From Liolophura sinensis (taxonomy: Eukaryota > Mollusca > Polyplacophora > Chitonida > Chitonidae), in assembly GCF_032854445.1 (NCBI RefSeq), contig NC_088302.1, forward strand, positions 7,249,338-7,313,337: 64,000 nucleotides of DNA, read 5' to 3'. Under the pieces are notes generated by a model that saw only the letters and a program-made list of their open reading frames with translations, had not been told where the DNA came from and ran no database searches. How positions within the stretch are numbered: the first letter of the stretch is position 1; every line of letters starts with the position of its first letter. The position numbers and the translations under genes were made by a program. This document shows, in pieces, positions 17,968-29,900 of the stretch.

Positions 17968-20654
17968 TTATGAAGGCACCAATCTGAGAAGTGGATTCCA
18001 AACTGTTAGAACACCTATGACAGATGACACGACTCCCAGGATACCCTGTGTACCTGCCGATGTCTGAATATGTCCAAGACTTGACATAGGTAAGAAGAAG
18101 TCTGCCCCATTCTTCAAAAAGTCTAACATTAAAGGCTTATTCTCAGAGACACATCTCACGACCAAATCGATGTTTGTCAGCACCTTCTTTTCCTTGTCCT
18201 TGTACTGTGTGTCTCCGTTATTGTACTGGCTTCTCCTTAGCATTGCTTTACGACTCTGAATTGCTTCAGTCAGAACTTTAATGATATCGTAGACATCCCG
18301 TACAAGGTTTAACATGATGGACACCAGCCAGAACCGCGCTGATACATCTAACCATTTCTTCATGTCTATATGGACTAGCCCGACACGACCCATCCAAACC
18401 AGGTGATCAATGAGAAGGTAGCAAGCCTGGTTGATCTTTGACAAGGTGAGCGTCAGTCGTAAAACTACGTCAGACAAATGCAGCGTCTTGAGAGCTCCAT
18501 GGAAGAAGTCAAAACTCTTTCCAAACCTTAGCACTGTGTCAAACAAGAAGAACAGAGAAAAAAAAATTCATTTTCCATTATATGTAGCTTTTACACAACA
18601 GGTCATATTCCCTCACCCCCCACACAAAGCGCTCGTTTAAACAGGAACCTACTTGTATATATGTATCATGTACTATTCCTCTTGATGTGAATCATAAAGG
18701 AATACAGAATCAACACTGATTGGCTAATTATATTAAGTTTAGGACAGAAAATTGCCTTAATTTGTGAGAGATTATCAGAGTGAGTGCCTGGGGTTAACCA
18801 TCAACCTTTATACTGACGAACCTGGTTTGAAACCGTAGTCATACGAGCGAGCTAGATTCAAACATGCGACCTCATTGGTCAAGAACCTGATAGTCACAAT
18901 TCGCTAGAACTTTAACCCAGTGAGCCAACAAGGCCCCCGTTATGGCTGACTAAAATAGCAGAATATATTATTGTTCTGTAAGACAGGTGAGATATGCAGC
19001 AAAATTTGCTAAGATCAGAAGAAACAATACCAACATTTTCTCGTATTGCTGACAGCACTTTCCAGGCTTTTCAGTTTTTGCAGCAGCTCTTCATGAGTGT
19101 GACTTTGCTGTAGTCTGTACCACAGGAACTTGCTTCCATACTGGATCAATCTGTATAATTAAGATAAGTAAAACCTTGCCTTACACGCAAGACAATGTAT
19201 ACATAGATTTAGCCTACAAATACATGAATTTTCCTTCCAGAATTTTCCACCTGTTAAACTCTCCCCTACCCCAAGACACATCCACGTGACAATCTGCAGC
19301 AAAAAAGGAAATGCGGGAGGTAAAATACACCTGGGCAGGTGAAAGGAAACAGGTGTGATTTCAACTAAATGCACAATATAAGCACTAGAAACCTCCCACC
19401 CTAACAGTCCTCCACATTTAAATCTTTCCTTCTCCCAAGATCCACCCACATTCACCTTTAGGGTCAGAGTCCCATGACTGCATATAGCATGCTAGCACAG
19501 CACAATGATCCCTATGCTCCTCACCTATGTAGTCGCTGTGAGTTCATGTCTAGCTCAAACTGGCGTCATATTCAGTCATATGTGGGTAGTTCTATCAAGC
19601 AACCTGCAGATGGTTGTGGGTTTCTCCTGGGCTCTGTATGGTTTCCTCTGTTTGCTAGCCATTGCCATATAAGTAAAAGATTCTTGAGTATGGCGTAAAC
19701 CTTCAATCAAATAAATAAAGTGAATAAATTCTTGGAGCCTAGCTGTTTGGTCACTGCACCATATCCAGTGTAATGGATAACACCATAAAACATCAACTAC
19801 AATGCTTAAGCCACATCATTATACATGTACTGCATGGCTTCCAGTCTTCATGGACTCTGCTACAAGCAAGAACTAAATTAATGTGTAAACCATAAACCAA
19901 ACTGGCTTTCACCATTATTTCTGTCAGGTCACTACAACAGGTCTAAGTGCAACAACATGCTTGAAGACACCATGCAGACTGTAAGTGATTCCACAGTCGG
20001 ACAGCTACTGACAGCTGAAGGGACTGTAGGCATATGTACTGTATGCAGTATGCTGACAAAAACTGAGTACATACAGGTACTGATACAGGTGTATTAAATG
20101 CCCATTTAAAAATCTTTGCCTGACGAGAACCAGGTTGAACCCACATCTTCCTATTAAGATTTATTTATTTATTTGATTGGCATTTTACGGCGTACTGAAG
20201 AATATTTCACTTATACGATGGCAGCCAGCATTATGGTGGGTGGAAACCGGGCACAGCCCGGGGGAAATCCACGACCATCCGCAGGTTGCTGCAGACTTTT
20301 CCTATTAAGAGGCTGGCCGTGTAAGCCATATAGCAACATATAGCTTTTAGGCCAAGAAGTTCCAAAAATTGCTAAGCTGATGTTGTTGTCAAGTGGTAGA
20401 GTGACAACGATTTATTAAAGAAGGTGCTGTTTGCAATGAACACTACTAGTAGTTTTTGGTGTGGTAATGACATCTAATGTTGAATGACGAAGCCAAGAAA
20501 AATGAAAGTCGAGCATGTCATAAAGTGGGACGCTAGCTGTTTCTGGCACGGGTCACCATCCTTATAACCAGTCAACACATCACCTGCATACTTTGTCCCT
20601 TCCGGCAGTCTGAGCATTGAATTTGATCACATCAACCACAAAATCTCCACTCAT
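17968..20654 (-). CDS. PEX11: PEX11 (A/B type), peroxisomal membrane elongation factor
   Basis: Three exons, 20584-20654, 19035-19150 and 17968-18533, join in phase to give 250 aa (human PEX11A 247, PEX11B 259). The small first exon encodes MSGDFVVDVIKFNAQTAGRD and ends in a split Arg codon. Exon 2 begins LIQYGSKFLWYRLQ. Exons 2 and 3 meet at RKLLRFGKSF, a family hallmark. Exon 3 has LHLSDVVLRLTLTLSKINQA, the WLVSIMLNLVRDVYDI segment, and a C-terminal hydrophobic stretch GILGVVSSVIGVLTVW near residues 225-242. PEX11 proteins insert amphipathic helices into the peroxisome membrane and start elongation and DRP1-dependent division. The PEX11C/G type is less similar. The donor of exon 2 (T|gttggt) is weak. 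The gene shares a 278-bp start-to-start region with WDR93. Confidence 0.93.
19476..19727 (+). mobile_element. SINE family A copy, old, in PEX11 intron 1
   Basis: Contains 'gtagtcgctgtgagttcatg', 'gcagatggttgtgggtttct' and the tail 'cttgagtatggcgtaaacct' followed by aaataaataaa. It is antisense to PEX11. Confidence 0.8.
20160..20296 (-). mobile_element. SINE family A fragment (3' half) in PEX11 intron 1
   Basis: The reverse-complement tail 'gattggcattttacggcgta' is followed by 'ggtggaaaccgggcacagcc' and 'cacgaccatccgcaggttgc'. The 5' half is absent. Confidence 0.82.
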
Positions 20655-20932
20655 CTTTGCTTTACGCGATCTACTTGCAACACAAGAAAGTCTTTCTCAA
20701 TGCCACTGCATCTCCACGCACTGTCACGGGTCAAAGTTCACAGCCTCGTTTTGGGTTGTTGTCAAAGATGGACGACTTGACAACAAGACATGGAAAGTAA
20801 ATTGGTCCTCAGTTGAAGTCGGCAGTGTTCTACATTTTGTGACAGAAAATGAGTGAAAAACACGTGCAAAGCTTGTAACAAAATACTAATTTGTATATAT
20901 ATTGGTAATTTGATAGAAACTAGCGCCTGAAA
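20655..20932. promoter_or_regulatory. PEX11/WDR93 bidirectional promoter with a DR1 nuclear-receptor motif
   Basis: Only 278 bp separate the PEX11 and WDR93 start codons. At 20728-20740 lies GGGTCAAAGTTCA, two AGGTCA-like half-sites separated by one base. This is a DR1 of the type bound by RXR heterodimers with PPAR, and by HNF4. It starts 74 bp upstream of the PEX11 ATG. A CACGTG E-box lies at 20861-20866. No TATA box is obvious on the PEX11 side. On the WDR93 side a TATATATA-rich stretch lies near 20893-20901. Binding is inferred from the motif only. Confidence 0.7.
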
Positions 20933-23900
20933 ATGCCAGTTTACATTCGTAAAAATATCAGTTACACTCCCCCGTCGCTGAAAAATTTTGAAGGTGACGA
21001 CGACAACGACGATGATTTTATCACAGACCCTGAGCAGATTCGCGACTCACTGCCCCAGCCCTACCGCATGTTGGATAAAGTGCTGGGAAACATTCTGGAT
21101 GATGTCTGGATGACGATCGCAGCCAGAGAGGATGAACGTTTGGCAGAAAGCAACTTGCTCCGCCCTCCATGCTATGAATGTTCAGTTCAGTTGAAAGTGA
21201 GTACCGGTAATTTAATTTTGTGTAGATGTGATGTGACTACATTTTTACCATTACCATTGAAATAACCAGAAAGATCAGGCTATAAAAGGCCGCTGTTAAT
21301 AATAATAAAAATAATCATATTTACTATGGAAATATGGCTTGATTTATGCTAATTAAGAAATGTTCATTTGGGTTGACCGACAAGGTAAACGTAAGAAATC
21401 CAGTGTTAAGGAAGCAGGGAGATCATTTAACTCGCTGAATCAGATGTATGCCTAATCCATAGAGATAGAATTATACCTCTGTTCTAAGTCAAAAGCATCG
21501 AAAGAGAGCATACTGTCTACCTATTATAGTTCCCACAAGAAAATAAATCCCGAAAATATGTAATTATGTAGATTTATATACACCGTGATTTGTTTGTAGC
21601 TACAACTTTCATTATTTGCGGAATGTAAATCTGAAATTGATCAACAAAAAATGTTGGGAAAGTTACAGGGAATAAGTGCTTCTAATGTGTCAGATCAACA
21701 GTAAACCACATTTACCGGGTCATTTTTGGTTCGGCGATACTCTGAACGGGTTAGTTGATTATGGGGACCCCTTGGTTAACATCGGTTTATGCTAAGGAAG
21801 ATTTAATGCATGTGTGAAGATGCAGTAAATGTGGCTGACCGTCAACCTGACACATTAGAAGCAATCATTCCCTGTAACTCTCTTAACACCTTGTGTTGGT
21901 CAGTTTCAGAGTTACAATCTGCAACTATAACTTTCATACATTGGGTCATATGTGACAATAAAGGCATATTTTGCTATGTGCAACCTCATTTTAATCAATT
22001 ACTATTTTCATCAATTAATTTCAGTGTAGATTGTAATTATTCAGGTACTGTAAGAAGAACAACATCGAGTAATGAAATGCATGCAGTGGGTCATGAATGT
22101 ATTGTACATATCAAATTCATGGAAAATACATGTCTCTGCTTTGTGTTTTCCAGACTTTGGCCAAAGCCACTTGTTTGTCCAACACTGAAGATGGTCAGTT
22201 TGTTTTTGCGGGTCTGCCAACTGGACTAGCAGCTATAGAATCTAGCAGTCAGAAGGTGTTGGCCACATGGGAAGATGACAGTGTGGAAATTGTCCAGATC
22301 AAAACATCCTTGTTATCCACTAACATGTACCTTCTTTCAACCATAGATGACATGGGTATGATATGATACATAAAATGCCGTGTTTTGACACACATATACT
22401 GAAAACTTGTACTTTACAAACCAATCAACAAGAATCACTAGACTAAGAATTGTCTCCTCTTCTGCTATTCTGTCTGAATGAATCTGCATTAAAAGTACAG
22501 GTACATGTAAATGGTAAAAGTACAAGTAAATTGTCAATCTCACATGGCACAGCTATATATGAACTGTGATTAAAAACATATTTTTCTAGATTTGCTAAAC
22601 TTTCCACAACAGAGATAGTTTGAAACCTACTGTATTTTTTCAACCTTTTTACATGTTTGCAAGATGTTTATTCAACCATATTCTGAAGGCATTATTCTGT
22701 GTAGAGTGATAAAATAATACTTTTACACAGCCCTGAAACTGGCCAATCCAACCAATGTATATGTAGTTTTGTCTCCAAAGTATACTTATAAATGTGCAGA
22801 AATTGCACTGAAAGCTGCTCTTTAATATGCGAATAGATTGAGGAATTAGGGTATATTATTTGCACTTTCCAAAGTCCCACCATGTTGAAGGCCAATGTGC
22901 AGCCACCAAACCTCATGACTACATGTAATTGCCATGACACTCTCATGCTTACATGTAAGTGTTGTGGTTTATGATATAGTTCATTTGCACTCCAAATACT
23001 AGATAAATACAAAATTATCACTATTTTTTATGGTTTGTGAAATGTAGCTGGCAATAAGCTATAGCTGGGTCACAAAAATATTGAACACTGGTTAGGGTTA
23101 TAAGATGGCCATACTTCTGAGTCCAAATTCTTCAAGACCTTATTCTTACCTTGAGTATTACTTATTTCAACAGAAATTAGTTAATTCCTTCCTTGAGATA
23201 GCAAACACTTGAGCTGCACTAACAGCTGTACCACGTAAGATTCCCATGTGTATATGTACTTCTGGGTTTGCATGTTCAAACTGACTCATCTTTGCTACCA
23301 TGCTGCTGGACATCTCTTCACTGGCACAATGAATGTTGTGAAATTCGTGTTATAAAATATAGATAAATTCCTCATTCTGATTCATTATGTAAGAATACTG
23401 AGGAATGGTGTAAATGTTGATACTAGCCAGCTCATTGTTTCATTTTAGGATATTTAGTATGGGTTATTTAATTTTCCAGAACACAAAATCAAATCTTAAA
23501 CTAGAACACACTAATGTTTTACTGTGTAATTTGTTTTACAACTCAATAATTTATAAACAAATTCTATTTTTTTTCTTTGTAGGTTTAGCAAGATTGTTTG
23601 CTTACCATGCTGAATCTTTCTATTTGTTGAAGCTGTTGAATGAAAAGGTGAGGCCACAGTAGAGTAATATTTAGCAACAAATATTTTGATAAGTTTTACA
23701 TGTACATACAAATATTTGATGGTTTAATGAGACTTATTGTCAAAGCCAGCCAGGGTTTGAATCCACAAGGCCATTTTTATCTGATCAGATAGACAAAGTT
23801 GATTTAAGTGCCAGTCTGGTTTTGATTTTGGTCTGACATATCACAATTTGGACTACAGTCACCTTGAAATATTCATTTGGAAAACATTATTATATGAATT

Positions 23901-26900
23901 GTTTCAACATGCCTAAGATGTTTCACCTTATACAGTAATTATATTTTCACATATTTTACAGGACAGTACTTCAAGTAAGATTATTGCTAGCCAGTGTGAA
24001 TCATCACAAGCTGGAGACTATGTGGGAGTGGTGTTGGAAAGTAAGCACTTTGTACATATACATACTTTGTCATCTATTTTGAATGGTCAGGGTTGATGGC
24101 ATCTATAAGTGATAATCATACCTGATGAACATCAAAATAGTACAGGTGGTGATAAAATATGCTTACAAACAACCAAGAGAAGTTTGTTTATGTGGTTGTT
24201 AAACAATAACATTTGTGTCTTTATCTGTATTAGTCAACTCTAATTTGCTCAGATATGGTGTAGCGAGTTTCATTTGAGGTTTTCAGTCATTCTATGTGAT
24301 ACCCTCCTTTACCCTGCCTGCTGTTTGTAGAGGTAATAAGTTCAGAGAAATTTCTCTTTCAGCTTCTGCTTCAGGGGACTTGTGGCTAGAGGTTCATCGT
24401 TTACCAAAAGATGCGTGGATCAAAGAGCTGGAGAGTGCAGTGCCAAAGAAACCCTCTAATACACAGTTAGATCAGCCCCAGTCAATGCAGGTTTGATCAT
24501 ATCCATAAGTCATATATGATAGATGCAAGATATAAAAGATAACCTTAACAGGACTGTAAGTTGATAGCATTTTGGGTTTTTTTTCCTTGTTTATGGAGTC
24601 TTCGTGACAGTAAGCTGTTGTGGTGTTGTGGTTATGGCATTTGCTTACCTCTTGTCTTTCACCAGTATTGCATGCATATATGTACATCACAAATAGAAAA
24701 GCTTGTCAGTAACTTAGCAAAGGTCACTTTTACCCTGGACACACCAGTTTCTGACCGCCATTGCATAAGTAAAAAATCCTTGGCAGGGTGTTCAAAAAGG
24801 GCAAGTAGCAGGCTGCAGACAGCTGTCTGCTGCCGTCCTTGGCAGTAGTAATTGTAATAGTAAATCAATAGTAATTGTGACATAATTACTTTCAATTCAG
24901 CAGCCTACTTTTGAACTCCGATCTCCTTCTCCAATTCTAAATGAAAGCCCTGCTTGGGTACAGTAACTTGCACCAGACTGACCAGTACATGTACTTGACT
25001 GTCTCCGAGACTGTGCTGATAATGCCAACTTCAGAATCTACTGTATATCCTGGCGAACTGACATAGAATTTGTCCTTGTACATTATGTTACTATGTGCTT
25101 ATGATGAAGAAAAGTGATTGAAGTTGAGAAATTTGAATGGTTTGTCGTCCTGCTTGTGTTTGCAGCAGGTACTTGTAGATAACTCCCCCATCACTGTGGA
25201 GATCTCAGAAGACCCAGACAACCCAAGTAATAGATCCCCTGGGGTGAGTCCTTTGGTGTCACAGTGTTTGTTTATGTCTGCCACAAGTATAGTGCAGGCC
25301 TACCCCTGATTTCCCCACTTTTTTAATGTGCTGTTTGGAATTTTTCCATCACAAAGTACAGGTTGGAAAAATTTCAGTTTTTTGCCTGAGGTTAATTATC
25401 TATAAGATAATACTGAATATGAAAGAAGTGGAAAATCAGGGTATGGCCTGTTCATGATATTCTCACACACCAGTAAACTATAAATTCAAGCAAGTGACCT
25501 CATTGGTCAAGGGCTTGTCCTTTCTGATTAGAATGAAGCCAGAATAATGGAAAGCCTCTTACATATATCTTCCCAGCTACGACACATAAATGTTTAGCGG
25601 ATTTAGGATGTATTGATTCATTTAATTATTAAACATATAAGGTAGAATACACAAGGTTTTTGAAATGATTTACATTGATTGGCTCATGTTATTTGCATGT
25701 ACAGTATGTTTGCACTGCTAAAACTGATAACATATACATGTACACATTAATACTATATGTATATCTTTCACAAATATCAATAATACATATAATTTATAGC
25801 TGTACTAATCTGTTATTCCACAGCTAGTCTATAGTCTTTCTAGACATAACTGTGGCTTTTTATTAAATACACTGTGCAAGTAGGAAAAAAATTTAATCTC
25901 AGTTACTGAGAAACTTTTTGGGCCATGTGAATGTTATATTGGACATGTTTTCGTTATTGTTAGTCTCGCAGTAGAAACAGGTCACCTACCAGAGGGAGTG
26001 TAAGCCTTGTGCTTCTAGTTCTTTGAATTTGATACATTGAGCTTTACCAGAAGTCCATGACCATACGTAACATTCCATACTGTCTTCACTCCACTCCTCA
26101 TCTTTTGGACAGTTTAGTATGGAAGGAGTGAAAAGTACAGAACATAAGCTTCTTCATAGCTCGAACATTGTTGAATTCTTGACAGTGATTGCCCCTTTCT
26201 AACTTATATTGTTCACAGATCTATAAACAATATGCTGTAGATTGCCACAAAGGCAGATTGCATTCTTTCTATATGGACTGCTGTAATTGTTTGTAATTTG
26301 CATGTACTGTCATTTGATTATTTTGCGACAGATTTTGTAGAATTATGAAGTGATGTAGTTGGAAGTTATGTTGGCTTTACATTCGATTTAATACAGTCCT
26401 TCCTGAGCTCATGTATTACTAAATGGTTTAACTTATTAGAAATGTTTACATTTTTAAAAAAGGTAATTGCCTTTGTATGTCATCTATGGTTACTTAAATA
26501 CTCGAGGAAATACACTTCCTGGTTGACAAAGGTTATTGTCATGGTCAATTTGATGGTTTTGTTCAGTGTCATTTCAAGTTACAGATTTTCCTTTATTTTG
26601 TTACTTTTCCAAGGTACCTTCATGTGAGCGAGGCTTTTTTAGTTGTTGTATATATCATATATTTAAAACTCATAGTTTTTTTCATAACCTACCAACGTTT
26701 TGACCTTTGTTCCTCATCAGGCTAAGGGTAGAACCAAGTCACCAATTGACTCAAAAGTAAGGTCGTATGTTTGGTTCTTCTGGTTGTATTTAGTACATGT
26801 AGATTGTACATTAGATGTTCACTCAGCAACAGCAATTACAAATTTGTGGTTTAGACCAGCTGGTAATGCACGGATAGGTGCATTTAGTGGAATTTTAACC

Positions 26901-29900
26901 TGAGGTACATGTCAGTGTAGCAGACATAAATGTGGTTACTAAGATTTTGTTGTGGTAGTCTTGCCCTAAATGTAATGAAATACATGTACGATACATGTTT
27001 AGTTTCTTTCTGATAGTCTGCAAATTCCTTGACAGAAATTAACCATTTCATAAACTATAAGTCCACAAATTCTGAAAGTGGACACATTTTGCAATAAGAT
27101 GTTCCAGTTATTTAGTGAAGAAGAAAATTAATCTGTTGTTCGAGTAACCCATAAAATTCAAACCATTTTAGAGATAAATTTTACATCTGTATTCATTCTT
27201 CAGTTTATCATAAATATAATCTTTCATCCTGTGTTTTTCTTGAGTGGACCATGGTCTAGTGATTATACAAGCTTGCCTTACAATTGCTGGAATGAATAAG
27301 GCCATGTTGAGTCATACATGACCTTGCACAGTAATTTTTGTGTATTCCGCTGCTCTCTTTGCTAGTGGGGCCTTGGTGACAATAACTGTTTGATGGTGCT
27401 CATGTGGCCATTTGCTCTGTTTAATGCTCAGTGAAAACCACTAGACTTCTACCAGTATGGTGTGCATAATGGTACATCGGGGGGCTGTGGAACCAGTTCC
27501 AAAATGAGGTCTCAAGTCCTGATACCCTGAAAGCAATGTGACATTCCATCAGCACATGCATGATGTGTGGTCTTCTAGAATTACAGATATATTATAACAC
27601 ATTTCATTGTTATTTTCTGGTACGGTGATTTAGTAAAATTAAAAAGTGGGTTACATGGCTAAAGTTTAGTTTTATGTTGACTATACATCTACATGTATAG
27701 AGCATATAGGGTATAATCCCATACCTCCATTGCTAAATTGTTCTTGACTTATTGCAAATCTATCTGTGAAACTTATGTTGATGTTACTGTCTTTTAAAAA
27801 GGTAATTTCTTAGAGATATTTCACCCAGAAATATCAACCATGATTACAATCTGACAGTAGTACTGGAGTAAAGACATAATTCCTGGTTGACAGAGAGATT
27901 AGGATGGTTGATTAATTTTTGAGCTCTGTTATCTGTCTTGTTCAGGTTGTTTAAAGTTGCAGATTTTTATTTTGTGTTGTTACTCTTTGGATTTAATAAT
28001 GAGATTTTTATTTTATCATTTATTTTGGTTTTTGGTTGCTAAAAATCTTATTAACTCTCTTGGTTATGTCTTGGGATACCAATGTTTTGATCTCTGTTTT
28101 TCATCAGCCTAATGCCAGAACCAAGTCAGCCAAAGGCACAGAAGTAAGCTCATATGTTTTGATGCTTCTGGCATGTCTGGTTGTGTTTATTATACCTGTA
28201 TGTTATACATCAAATATTCACTTAGGAACAGTGTGCAAGGTTGAAATAAATCAGCTGGTCATGCAATTTTCTACTCATGTTTATGAAGATACATTTACTT
28301 GAGGTACATATAGATGTTGAAGATATAACTCAGCTCAACAAGATTTTGTTTCACCGTCTCTAGTCTTCGTGAAATGTACTACGTCTTAGGTTCTTTGGCA
28401 GAAATTAATCTTCTGATAAACTATTAGATTCACAGATTTTGTCAGTTTCATGACAGTGTTTTGCCAAAATGTGCTCTGCAACAATTATTTAACAAGGAAG
28501 TAAGTCATTCACATATGTGAGCAAATGCAAATAATTGGAACTATTTAAGAGATAATTTCACCCTTTTGCTCCTGTCCCTATCCATAAATCAGTTTCAGAT
28601 AAATATCATCTTTCATCTTTTGCTTTTGGCATGCCCTAGTGGCTTTAATTAAGCTTTAGATATTCTGCCTTGTACATTTAATGGCTGCATTGAAATTTTG
28701 CATGTGTTGGCTTTTTCATTTGGTATTTCCATATGGTTTAGTTGTGCATTTGCATGACCCAGTTACTTTTGCCAGTGGGTTGTGTAATTTATGTTAGATT
28801 TATGTTAGATGTTAAATTCAAGAATATGGACAAAAGTTTCTACATTCATGATAACAGATTGATGGACTTTTGCCACCTGGCTAAATAATAGCTAGTGTGG
28901 TACTACAGTGAAAATAGATCCAGATTTAACGGAAATGCTTTATCCTTTAGTGTGCCTATAAATTGTGAAACATGATCATGTACAGTAAAAATCTTCTCAA
29001 GAGCAATTCTCTTTTCTCAGCGTAACTCCATGGACACATCTCCCACCAAGAGGAGGAAATCTGTAAGCATTATGGTTGTACAGTATTATCATTTTTTGGG
29101 TAGCCTACCCAAGTTCTTCAACCTTTTCAACCTCTACAAACAATATTTTGAGGAATCATTTTAGAGTCATTTTCATACTAACTCTTTGCTTAAATTCCAC
29201 TGAGTATAAGAACTTTAGAAGTGGAGAAGGTTGAAGATTTGGAGTACATGTAACATTAAAGAACTAGACATTCACTAACTTGTTGCAAATAAGTTCATGT
29301 TAAGCATCCAATCATGTTTAAAGTCTGCAGGTATAACAGAGGTATGATTTGTGTGTAGTTAAGACTTTTCACCACATTCTGACAAAAATAATGAGTATTT
29401 GTCAGGTTATGAAAAACGTTTGAGTATTATTCCATCGTCTTGAAAAGATAGGGGTATATAGCAACTGCATTTTCTGTGGCTCCATGGATCTGTGGATCCT
29501 TAATAGGTTAGCTCATATCTCAAAGGTGCATCGTAAAATTCTCTGGCAACGCTGAGTACATCACGGTCCTAAGATCAAGTGTGACAACCAGCCCATCCTG
29601 CCCATACATTTTGCATCTTTATTGACTTCCATGGTGTAATAGCTTCTCTAAATATTGCCTCATATTTAATAAATTTTGTGTAACGTCTGAGCAAATTTGA
29701 AAAGCAGCAACTTACATGTGTATTGTTTGAATATTCGACAATTTCCTTGACTTGGATTTCGCCTCTGTGTGAGTGACAAGTTTATGTTATTATTTATGTG
29801 CTTTATGCTTGAGAAAAGAAATCAATAACTTACAGTTATTTCATGGGATACCAATGTTTTGACTTCTGCTTTTCATCAGCCTAAAGCTAGAAACAAGTCA

